A stretch of DNA of 64,000 nucleotides from Methylocystis heyeri. Its GTDB lineage: Bacteria > Pseudomonadota > Alphaproteobacteria > Rhizobiales > Beijerinckiaceae. A program made the translations under genes and the position numbers. Shown in pieces: positions 9,011-16,190 of the stretch (position 1 is the first letter of the stretch; every line of letters begins with the position of its first letter). The stretch covers positions 124,001-188,000 of the forward strand of contig NZ_CP046052.1 of the NCBI RefSeq assembly GCF_004802635.2. Reading direction: 5' to 3'. The notes under the pieces are model-generated. The model worked only from the letters and a program-made list of their open reading frames with translations, made no database searches and was not told the DNA's origin.

Positions 9011-10177
9011 TCAGCTGAAATTGGCGGCCAGCTTCGGCTGCGGAGGGAGGCGAGTTACGGATTCGAGCGCGCGCGCAGCCGGCAGCCGGATTTCGACAGT
9101 CTCGAAGTCTTCGGCGCATTGCGTCTCTTTGAGCGAACCGTCATGAAGTTCCGCGATCCGTCCTGCGAACGGCGCCCCGAGGCCGTGAACGAGACGCACA
9201 TTCTGCGGAGAAGCGGACGCGGCCGTATCGACCTCGCGGGCGCTCCGGGAGCGAATGGAGAACAATACGTCTCCCGTCGTATCCCGCTTCAGGGTGAAAA
9301 CCACCGTCTCGGAGTCGCCCGCCCGAAGACAGGCGTTCTCGATCAGATGAGTGAGCGCGCGCGCCAGCCAGTGCCGGTCGCACAACAGATAGAAATCCTC
9401 GGCCGGCTTATTGACGACCACGGGCGTCTTCGACTGTGTGTCGCTCATGTAAAAACCGGCGAGGGCGGCGTCCATGACGCTGGAGGCGAGATATTCGTCG
9501 AAAGCGAGTTTGGCGTCGGAGGAGCTGAGCTGGGCGTATTGGATCAGATCCAGCAGGCTGCTCTGGAGATGATTGGCCGATGCGCCGATCTGCTGCGCGT
9601 AGGAGATGTAGCTCTTGAGCGAAATCGGGCCGTCTATCTGCTGTGCGATGCAGTTGGCGAAACCTATTATGGTGCTGATCGGCGCCCGCATTTCCATTCG
9701 TATCAGCGAAAGCATGTTGCTCGTCAGCTGCGACAATTCCTCCACGCGGCGGCGTTCGCGCAACAGCTCGGCTTCCATGTTCGTGGTGCGCAGGACATAT
9801 TTCAGCGAGTAGCTCAACTTGCGCCAGTTGATGGGCTTGGTGATGAAGGAGTTGGCGCCGAGGCGAAACGCCCGATCGATCGAGGCGACGTCTTCGCGAC
9901 CCGTCAACATCACCACGGGCAGCTGGGCGAAACGCGGATCGGCGCGCAGCTTTTCGAGCAGGCCGAAGCCGTCGAGCCCGGGCATTTCTATGTCGAGCAG
10001 CGCGAGATCGAAATCTTCAGTCGTGAGTCTGTTCCAGCCCTCGAGGCCATCAGCCGCGGACTCTACGGTGGTCTGGGGGGTAGCCAGGTGAACCTTCGCG
10101 AATTCGACCAGAATGGGATCGTCGTCGACGATCAGAATCCGCGCTTTGTCTTCCAGTACGAAGGTCCATGAGTCCAT
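9011..10177 (-). CDS. Receiver domain fused to a degenerate histidine kinase core
   Basis: 388 residues from the ATG at 10177; an ATG 18 codons upstream is also open, and neither has a good ribosome site. Residues 12-130 are a normal receiver with phospho-acceptor D62 (LLDIEMPG) and the conserved K114. A helical segment follows that resembles HisKA, but the acceptor His is replaced: the motif reads RMEMRAP, with Met161 where His is expected. The C-terminal ATPase-like region keeps a weak N-box (LIENACL) but no clear glycine boxes. It is therefore probably not an autokinase and may act as a phosphorylation-dependent scaffold. It is soluble, with no membrane segment, and is divergent from the EAL gene at 10456. 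Confidence 0.8.
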   Translation of the reverse strand: MDSWTFVLEDKARILIVDDDPILVEFAKVHLATPQTTVESAADGLEGWNRLTTEDFDLALLDIEMPGLDGFGLLEKLRADPRFAQLPVVMLTGREDVASIDRAFRLGANSFITKPINWRKLSYSLKYVLRTTNMEAELLRERRRVEELSQLTSNMLSLIRMEMRAPISTIIGFANCIAQQIDGPISLKSYISYAQQIGASANHLQSSLLDLIQYAQLSSSDAKLAFDEYLASSVMDAALAGFYMSDTQSKTPVVVNKPAEDFYLLCDRHWLARALTHLIENACLRAGDSETVVFTLKRDTTGDVLFSIRSRSAREVDTAASASPQNVRLVHGLGAPFAGRIAELHDGSLKETQCAEDFETVEIRLPAARALESVTRLPPQPKLAANFS

Positions 10178-10231
10178 AATGATGAAGCCTGAGCAAGACT
10201 GGTTATCAGGCAATGTTCTAAAAAGACACAT

Positions 10232-10455
10232 TTTAAGATAGAGTTATATCGATCGATGACTCATGCGGCGGGATTGCGAAAAAACTTTTTTCGTATCAAT
10301 GTGTTCCGCAGGAATTCATGAGGTATTGCGCCATTATGGCGCGCCGCCGCAGGCAGCGTTAACCACGTCTGATTTTTTGTCGCGTGATAACTGCTTGGAA
10401 AGCAACGGCGTCCACTGTTGAACGGCTTCTCGGTTCAAAGGGTTACGAATAGGTT
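10232..10455. promoter_or_regulatory. AT-richer divergent control region
   Basis: This 224-base gap lies between divergent genes (receiver/pseudo-kinase and EAL protein), so it should carry both promoters. It is more AT-rich than its surroundings and contains a perfect palindrome at 10277-10293 (CGAAAAAA-C-TTTTTTCG). No defined promoter boxes could be assigned with confidence. Confidence 0.4.
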
Positions 10456-12012
10456 ATGGATAATGAAGGCGCTGATTTCATAGGCGGGGCGAAGACCCTG
10501 CTGCAGTCGGGCGTCGCCGCCATGGGCCTCACAGCGTTTGTGACGCTCCTGCTTCTGGTCGGAGAGTTGTTCTGGCCAGCGCAGGGGGAGCCATCCCGGG
10601 CGGCTGTGCTCCTCGGCGCGATATCGGGCGTGTGCCTGCTGTTTTATCTCGCCAGGAGCAAGGCTGCGCCGCGCGAGCGCGGCCCGGCCCTGGGCAGATT
10701 CCGCCATCGCTCCTCCTACGAAAGCCCCGCTGTCCCGGCGCCTGCGGGCCGCCAGGAATTCGAGCATCGACTCGCCGAGTTGAAGGTCAAGGCCCGCGCC
10801 GATCGTCAGCGGCTCGCCGTCGTCGTCATCAAGCTCGACGCTCTGACCGCCGTGGAAGAGAAGTTCCGGTCGGAGGTGAAGGAATATGTCGAACTGGCCG
10901 CCTCGCAAAGGCTGGAGACCTGTGTGCGCGCCGAGGATTGCGTGACGCGCATCGGCGATCAGAAGTTCGGGATCATTCTGCTCGAGGCGCCGGAGATTTC
11001 GGCCGTCGCCGATCTTACGGAGCGAATTCTGGAGGCGTTCAGCGTTCCGTTCCGCGTTTTGGGCCATACGCTCTCCGCGGCCGCCGGCGCCCGCGCAGGC
11101 ATCGCCATCATGAACGACCTCGAAGGCGCCGACCAGGATTTGCTGGCCTGCGCCGAAGCGGCGCTCGCGCAGGCCGAGCGTCACGACCGGCTTCGTCTCT
11201 GCATATACAGCTCCGACATGGAGGAACGGCAAAAAGAGCGGCGTCAGTTGGAATTGGAGCTCGGCGACGAGATCCGCAACGGCGATGGCCTTTATCTGAG
11301 CTATCAGCCGAGCTTCGACCCCAGCGGGGAGGTCATGCTCGGCGTGGAGGCTTTATGCCGCTGGCGCCATCCCGTCCGGGGCGAAGTTCCCCCGACGATA
11401 TTCATTCCCCTCGCCGAAAATTCCGGCTTGATTCATCTGCTGGGCGAATGGGTGTTGCGGAACGCCTGCCGCCAGGCGACGGAGTGGCCCGAGCTGAAGG
11501 TCGCGGTCAATGTTTCTCCTCAGCAGTTCAAGCGCATCGGCTTTGTCGATCTGGTGCGAAGGGTCCTGGGCGAAACGGGTCTCGATCCCAGGCAATTGGA
11601 GATCGAGCTCACGGAAAGCATTCTGGTCAACGACCTTCAGACCGCAGAGGCGCAACTCGCCGAACTGAAGAAAATCGGCGTGCGGCTGGCGCTCGACGAT
11701 TTCGGCACCGGCTATTCCAGCCTGAGCTATCTGCTCGCCCTGCCGTTCGACCGTCTGAAAATCGACCGCAGTTTCGTGACCAGGGTTCAAAGCAGCGCGA
11801 GGGGAGCCGCCGTCGTGCATTCGATCATCAGCCTCGGCCGCGCTCTCGGCATGCAGGTGACGGCCGAGGGCGTCGATACGCCCGAACAGCATAAATTCCT
11901 GCGCGTCGCCGGCGTGCATGCGTTTCAGGGATATCTGTTCAGCCGCCCGGTCGAGGCCGGGGAGATCAGCGAGCGTCTTGCGGCGCAAAAAGCCGCGCGG
12001 CGCCCGTCATAG
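10456..12012 (+). CDS. Membrane EAL-domain protein with degenerate GGDEF (probable c-di-GMP phosphodiesterase)
   Basis: 518 residues. Two N-terminal transmembrane helices (about 20-65), a GGDEF-like domain (100-255) whose signature is reduced to IGDQKF (166-171), and a complete EAL domain (260-510). The EAL domain has EAL at 298-300, NVSPQQF, ELTES (384-388) and the loop DDFGTGYSS (414-422), so c-di-GMP hydrolysis is expected while synthesis is not. The degenerate domain may bind GTP as an activator, as in known composite proteins, but that is inference. It is transcribed away from the receiver/pseudo-kinase gene. Confidence 0.92.
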   Translation: MDNEGADFIGGAKTLLQSGVAAMGLTAFVTLLLLVGELFWPAQGEPSRAAVLLGAISGVCLLFYLARSKAAPRERGPALGRFRHRSSYESPAVPAPAGRQEFEHRLAELKVKARADRQRLAVVVIKLDALTAVEEKFRSEVKEYVELAASQRLETCVRAEDCVTRIGDQKFGIILLEAPEISAVADLTERILEAFSVPFRVLGHTLSAAAGARAGIAIMNDLEGADQDLLACAEAALAQAERHDRLRLCIYSSDMEERQKERRQLELELGDEIRNGDGLYLSYQPSFDPSGEVMLGVEALCRWRHPVRGEVPPTIFIPLAENSGLIHLLGEWVLRNACRQATEWPELKVAVNVSPQQFKRIGFVDLVRRVLGETGLDPRQLEIELTESILVNDLQTAEAQLAELKKIGVRLALDDFGTGYSSLSYLLALPFDRLKIDRSFVTRVQSSARGAAVVHSIISLGRALGMQVTAEGVDTPEQHKFLRVAGVHAFQGYLFSRPVEAGEISERLAAQKAARRPS

Positions 12013-12067
12013 GGCCCACATGGCCCCTCGATAAACAACCGGAGGCTCCGTCGGCGGTCCGCCGGCC

Positions 12068-12106
12068 TAGAGCGCGTTCGGTTTAAACACAGTCGAACGT
12101 GCTCCA
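12068..12106. repeat. Imperfect extragenic palindrome, TAGAGC family
   Basis: Arms TAGAGCGCGTTCG and CGAACGTGCTCCA pair with mismatches around a spacer that contains GTTTAAAC. It lies 55 bases after the EAL gene stop and may end its transcript. It belongs to the family seen at 2002-2042 and is followed at once by another member. Confidence 0.7.
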
Positions 12107-12119
12107 AACCTCATTGATT

Positions 12120-12170
12120 GAGCATGTTCTTTTCCAAAAGCCGCTCCGCACTTTTTGGGAACATGCTCTA
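12120..12170. repeat. Extragenic palindrome with nested stem, TAGAGC family
   Basis: Perfect 10-base arms GAGCATGTTC and GAACATGCTC enclose a second pairing (CCAAAAG with CTTTTTGG), giving a long hairpin ending in GCTCTA. It lies between the EAL gene and the MntP/YtaF-like gene, directly after a related palindrome. Confidence 0.75.
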
Positions 12171-12227
12171 AAGGAACCGTGCGTTATAGGCGGGATTGAA
12201 AAGAGCGCGGATAATTCTGGAGGCGAA

Positions 12228-12953
12228 ATGCAGCGCTTTGCATCGGCGGTCCTGGCAGTAGCGCTGACTGCGGCAGTCTCCGGAGTGATCGCTTGCTCGA
12301 TTATAATGCTTAATTACGCAGGAATATTCGGTTCGGGTGACGGAAGATTGCTCGGTTACGGCTTCGTCATAGCGATCACGAACAACGTGGACAATCTCGG
12401 GGCGAGGATCGCCTATAGCATACAGGGCACCAGAGTAAGTCTTCCGATAAATCTCTGGATATCCGCCATAACCTTTCTTATCTCGTCGGCGGCCGCCTAC
12501 ATGGGCGCGACAGTGAGCGGTTCCCTCGGCTCGGAGATTGCTTCCGTGGCCGCCATGCTGCTTCTCGTTGGCCTCGGCGCGATGATGATCATACAGACGC
12601 GCGGCGAGCCGTGGCACGATCAGGAACCGCCGGAAAAAGATGCGACGAGCCTGTGGAAGGTAATCCTGCGCCCGCATCACGCGGACGTCGACGCCTCGAA
12701 ACATATCGACTTCAAGGAAGGGACGGTCCTCGGCGTCGCGCTGTCGATAAACAACATCGGGGGAGGGCTCAGCGCAGGCATAATCGGCGTGAACCCATGG
12801 CTGGTTGGGGGCCTGTCGGCGCTCGTCAGCTTCCTTGCGCTTTGGGCGGGAAACTATCTGGCGGAGTTTTTCGTGCGGAGGGGCATCGCCAACAAGGCCA
12901 ATCTGATAGGCGGCCTATTGCTGATAATCATCGGCGTCAGGCAGGTTTTTTAG
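12228..12953 (+). CDS. MntP/YtaF-like polytopic membrane protein
   Basis: 241 residues, with GGAGG five bases before the ATG. About six hydrophobic helices with an internal two-fold layout: the first half carries NNVDNLGARIAYSIQG and the second half INNIGGGLSAG. This resembles the MntP (manganese efflux) and YtaF (sporulation membrane protein) group, matching the YtaF pattern DNxGxxxxYxI better than MntP itself. A cytoplasmic loop between the halves contains WHDQEPPEKD. The substrate is unknown; metal efflux is plausible from family and neighbourhood. The stop codon lies in the palindrome at 12951-12988. Confidence 0.7.
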   Translation: MQRFASAVLAVALTAAVSGVIACSIIMLNYAGIFGSGDGRLLGYGFVIAITNNVDNLGARIAYSIQGTRVSLPINLWISAITFLISSAAAYMGATVSGSLGSEIASVAAMLLLVGLGAMMIIQTRGEPWHDQEPPEKDATSLWKVILRPHHADVDASKHIDFKEGTVLGVALSINNIGGGLSAGIIGVNPWLVGGLSALVSFLALWAGNYLAEFFVRRGIANKANLIGGLLLIIIGVRQVF

Positions 12954-12988
12954 AGCGTATTCCAGACGCTTTTCCGGAATGCGCTCTA
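12951..12988. repeat. Palindrome shared by two convergent stop codons
   Basis: Arms TAGAGCGTATTCC and GGAATGCGCTCTA pair with one G-T type mismatch. The first three bases are the stop of the MntP/YtaF-like gene on the plus strand, and the last three are the stop of the small gene on the minus strand. It may act as a bidirectional 3' end structure. Confidence 0.8.
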
Positions 12989-13246
12989 CCGCGCGGGATC
13001 GTTCAAGCGATGGCCGAGGCGCTCCCATGCCACATAAAGCGCAAACACGATGAATGCGACCAGCACCGCTTCGGACAGCGCTCCCGCGCAGGCGCCGGGA
13101 ATGAGCAGGACCGCGCGCCTGCCCAGCCAACCTGACAAGAGCAGCATTCCGGGGCGGGAGAGCGACCACAGCGCAGGCAGCAGGCTTTTCGCCTGATGAA
13201 TGCGGGTCTCTTCCGTCTTGGGAAGCAGTCCGTCGCCGACGGTCAC
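12986..13246 (-). CDS. Small hydrophobic protein of unknown function
   Basis: 86 residues from a GTG start with TCGGAGA just upstream. After a polar N-terminus (TVGDGLLPKTEETRIHQAK) come two hydrophobic stretches (about 32-50 and 57-73), ending in ERLGHRLNDPAR. It looks like a small two-helix inner-membrane protein. It converges on the MntP/YtaF-like gene, and the two stops share one palindrome. No family recognised; the reality of the gene rests on the ribosome site and the hydrophobic pattern. Confidence 0.5.
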   Translation of the reverse strand: MTVGDGLLPKTEETRIHQAKSLLPALWSLSRPGMLLLSGWLGRRAVLLIPGACAGALSEAVLVAFIVFALYVAWERLGHRLNDPAR

Positions 13247-13553
13247 AAGCAGTCTCCGATGTGAGGATGGGATCGAGCGCGCTGCAATTGGCCTCGCTTC
13301 GGAAGCGAAAGCGTCTGAGCGCGTCGATCGCGATTAAAAAGCCTCTCGATGTGAAGCCTGGATGACAAAGCTGAGAAAAATTAAGCTTCCGGCAGAGATC
13401 GGCGCGAGCAGCCGCGTCTATGCGCCTTCGGCTGGAACTTGCGGCCATCCGACGCTAATTTAGCCCTTGGCGCGGGAAATCGGTTCAATCATAAAAGAAG
13501 CCGCCTTTGCGAGGATCGCCCAAGGTTTCGTTCGAAACGACGGGAGAATTGAC
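13247..13553. other. Divergent intergenic region, no gene seen
   Basis: About 307 bases between the small minus-strand gene and the plus-strand DUF5132-like gene. It should hold promoters for both directions. Nothing with clear coding character, repeats or RNA structure was recognised. Confidence 0.45.
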
Positions 13554-14021
13554 ATGTGGCCTTTGGCTGGTTTTGCGTTTGGAGCGGTCGTCGGCGCGGT
13601 TGGCGTCGCATTGCGTGGATCACAGATTGCGGAACACGCCCGACCGGCCGCAAAGGCGATGCTGAAGGCCGCGCTCGCCGCCGCGCATGAGGCGCATGTT
13701 CGTCAGGTCGAAGCCACGGAGGCGGTCGAAGATCTCTACGCCGAGGCGGAAGCCGAGGTCATGGCCGAAAGGCGGGCGCAGGCGACGGCCGCCGCAGCCG
13801 GGGAGGGCCAGGCCCCCCGCGTGAGCGAGGACGATCTTCGCGACCCTCATGTGACGGCGGCGGTCGAAGAGCTTTACAAGCTTTATGCGGAAACCAACGG
13901 AAATGTGACGCCCGACAAGGTCGCCAAGATCATCGCCATGGCTAAAGCCAAGGTGATCGCCGAGATGGAGGCCGGCAAGGGCCGGGAGGCGGCGCCTTCC
14001 CCGGCGGAGCGACGTTCGTGA
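13554..14021 (+). CDS. DUF5132-like membrane-anchored protein
   Basis: 155 residues from an ATG with GGGAGA six bases before it; a longer upstream reading lacks such a site. One N-terminal glycine-rich hydrophobic segment (WPLAGFAFGAVVGAVGVAL) is followed by an Ala/Glu-rich helical tail (about 30-155), probably coiled coil and cytoplasmic. The helix LKAALAAAHEAHVRQVEATE then EDLYAEAEAE recalls the tail of DUF5132 proteins such as the one at 3062-3460. The stop overlaps the next gene's GTG (GTGA), so it is coupled to the HMA-like protein that follows, the same pairing as at 2040-3460. Confidence 0.65.
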   Translation: MWPLAGFAFGAVVGAVGVALRGSQIAEHARPAAKAMLKAALAAAHEAHVRQVEATEAVEDLYAEAEAEVMAERRAQATAAAAGEGQAPRVSEDDLRDPHVTAAVEELYKLYAETNGNVTPDKVAKIIAMAKAKVIAEMEAGKGREAAPSPAERRS

Positions 14022-14470
14022 GCGCCGCCGGTCTGCCTCTCGCCGAGGTCGTCCACGCCTCGGAGGGGAGAACCCGCTTGCGCATCGCCAGCCGACGGGA
14101 TGACGCGGCTTTTTTCGCTTCCATGGCAGCCGGGCTTAAGGCCGTCCGCGGCGTAAGCGACGTCAAGGCCACGCCGCTCACCGGAAGCATGGTGATTTTT
14201 CACGACGAGCCGCTTTCGGCGATCGGCGCCGAAGCCGAAAGACGCGGCCTGTTTTCGGTCGCCGATGGATCGGCGGCGACCTCTGCGGCGGTTCCGGCTC
14301 TGGAGGCCTATGTAAACCCGCGGACCGCCGCCGTCGTCAGCCTGGGCCTGATCGCGCTCTGGCAGATCTACCGGGAGAAATATTTCCCCTCGGCGTTGTC
14401 GGTCGCGATGCACGCCCTTGCAGTGGCGGGCCTGTTGCAGACCGACGACGGCTCTCCGGCAGGCGACTGA
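14018..14470 (+). CDS. Cysteine-less HMA-like domain membrane protein
   Basis: 150 residues, GTG start within a 4-base overlap with the upstream gene. Residues 8-65 form an HMA_2-like fold: a strand EGRTRLRIASRR, a helix, then GVSDVKATPLTGSMVIFHD. The CxxC metal site is absent. Residues 95-140 hold hydrophobic helices that would anchor it to the membrane. It repeats the design of the protein at 2040-3062 without the long low-complexity N-terminus. Function unknown; it may be a partner of the P-type ATPase encoded nearby. Confidence 0.75.
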   Translation: MSAAGLPLAEVVHASEGRTRLRIASRRDDAAFFASMAAGLKAVRGVSDVKATPLTGSMVIFHDEPLSAIGAEAERRGLFSVADGSAATSAAVPALEAYVNPRTAAVVSLGLIALWQIYREKYFPSALSVAMHALAVAGLLQTDDGSPAGD

Positions 14471-14525
14471 AATCCCATACGGTCAGCCCTCGCTCGAATC
14501 CTCTTCCGAGGTTGAGTCAGCCGCC

Positions 14526-14891
14526 TCAGCCCTGATGGATCGGAACCGTTTTTTCGGCTTCCTCCGGCTTTCCTTCCGGCGTCGCTTCGTCGATGGCGGT
14601 GGGGAGATGCTTCGACAGCAGCTCGGCGAGCTTGTCCGAGGTCGTATGGAGTTTCGTGGCGAGGTCGTTCAGCCGATCGGGGCCGATCGCCTGTCTGATC
14701 TGCTCCATCGATATTGGCTGGTTGGGGCCGGTGGAAATCCAGGATTTCACTTTTTCGCCGAGGTCGGCTCCGGCCTTTTCCCATTCGGCGACCAGCCCCT
14801 GCACTCCGCCGTGCTTGCGGATGAAATCGTTCATGAGCGTCGCCGCTTCCACGCCGATGACGCCGCCGAGGATCGCTTCCAGCACATCCAT
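14526..14891 (-). CDS. YidB-family protein (DUF937)
   Basis: 121 residues with GGAGGA upstream. The sequence has the YidB pattern: a hydrophobic N-terminal segment (LEAILGGVIGVEAA), then GGVQGLVAEWEKAGADLGEKVKSW, then ISTGPNQPIS followed by QIRQAIGPDRLNDLATKLH. YidB proteins are small and of unknown function. It converges with the HMA-like gene and lies downstream of metK on the same strand. Confidence 0.85.
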   Translation of the reverse strand: MDVLEAILGGVIGVEAATLMNDFIRKHGGVQGLVAEWEKAGADLGEKVKSWISTGPNQPISMEQIRQAIGPDRLNDLATKLHTTSDKLAELLSKHLPTAIDEATPEGKPEEAEKTVPIHQG

Positions 14892-15008
14892 CTAGTCCTC
14901 CTAAAGCTTGTTGGGCAAAGAGGCGGCCATGAGTTTCGGATGGCCACCGCAGAGTTGAGATAGCGCGAACCCCGCGGCGAGACAGATGTCTGCGAAGACC
15001 CGTCCTGG

Positions 15009-16190
15009 TTACTCCCTCAGCGCCAGCGAGGCGGAGGCGTCCTCCCAGGGAAGGCCCAGCTCCGGGCGGCCGAAATGCCCGTAAACGGCGAGGGGGCGAA
15101 AGAGACCGGCGTTCGCGAGCGCCGGATGGGTTCGCAGCTTAAAGCGCCGCTCGATCGCCGCCGGCCGGAAATCGTAATGGCGTTGCAGACGGGCGGAAAG
15201 TTCTGCGTCCGGCAGGCGGCCGGTCCCGAAGGTCTCGACCGATACGCTGAGCGGCGCCGACTGGCCGATCGCATAGCCGAGGTGAACCTCGCATTTTTCG
15301 GCGAGGCCGGCGGCGACGAGGTTCTTGGCGGCGTGGCGGGCGGCGTAGGCCCCGATGCGGTCGATCCTGGAAGGGTCCTTGCCGGAGAGGGCGGCTCCGC
15401 TGTGGCGCGCGATTTCTCCATAGGTGTCGATGCCGTTCTTGCGCCCGGTGAGACCGGCGTGGCGCGCCGGCCCGTCGATGACGTAAGGGGCTCCGGCGTT
15501 GACGCTGATGTAAAATTCCGTCTTTGCGTCGGGGCGTATCTCGCCCTCTGCGAGCGTGTCCAAAGCGAGGCTTTGCAGCCGATCCTCGAATTCGCGGGTT
15601 CGCTCATCGGGCGAGACCGCCGCAGTGATCGCGACGCCGTGGATGCGGACAGGGCGGCCGCCGCGATATTCCACCGAAACCTGGGTCTTAGCGTCGGGCG
15701 AGAGGCCGGAAAGGCCGCTTTGCCGGGCGTTGTCGAGTTCGCGCGCAAGACGATGGGCGAGGCTGATGGGGAGCGGCATCAGCTCGGGCGTGTCGCGACA
15801 GGCGTAGCCGAAGACATTGGCCTGATCCCTGGCCGCGCAGCGCTGGGCCCATTCCTCGTCGCCAGCCGCCATCGGCGGTTGCCGCATCGTCAAGGGAAGC
15901 TCCATGAAGCTCGTCAGGATCGAGCAGCGGCGCGCATCGAAACGTCCGTCGCTATATCCGGTGTCGGCGATCACCTGCCGCGCGACCGAGGGCAGGTCCA
16001 GATCGGCTTCCGCGGCATAGCGGGCGGCGAGAAAGATCACTCCCGCCGCCACGGCGCATTCGACGATGGCGTAGGCGCCGGAATCCTCTCGCAGAAAAGC
16101 GTCGATCGCCGCGTCGCTGATCTGGTCGCAGAGCTTGTCGGGATGGCCGGCCGTCACCGACTCCGAAGTGAAGATCATGTCAGCCGTCAT
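15009..16190 (-). CDS. metK: Divergent S-adenosylmethionine synthetase
   Basis: 393 residues. The enzyme joins methionine and ATP to make S-adenosylmethionine. Recognisable motifs: GHPDKLCDQISDA near 15-27, DQANVFGYA in place of the usual GDQGLMFGYA, PDAKTQVSVEY, HAGLTGRKNGIDTYG, and SGKDPSRIDRIGAYAARHAAKN. The N-terminal domain is clearly unlike housekeeping MetK (AIVECAVAAGVIFLAARYAAEA replaces the usual CE.. segment), so this is probably a second, divergent copy. Its ATG overlaps the stop of the upstream P-type ATPase gene by four bases (ATGA), so translation of the two is coupled, an unusual pairing for metK. Confidence 0.85.
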   Translation of the reverse strand: MTADMIFTSESVTAGHPDKLCDQISDAAIDAFLREDSGAYAIVECAVAAGVIFLAARYAAEADLDLPSVARQVIADTGYSDGRFDARRCSILTSFMELPLTMRQPPMAAGDEEWAQRCAARDQANVFGYACRDTPELMPLPISLAHRLARELDNARQSGLSGLSPDAKTQVSVEYRGGRPVRIHGVAITAAVSPDERTREFEDRLQSLALDTLAEGEIRPDAKTEFYISVNAGAPYVIDGPARHAGLTGRKNGIDTYGEIARHSGAALSGKDPSRIDRIGAYAARHAAKNLVAAGLAEKCEVHLGYAIGQSAPLSVSVETFGTGRLPDAELSARLQRHYDFRPAAIERRFKLRTHPALANAGLFRPLAVYGHFGRPELGLPWEDASASLALRE

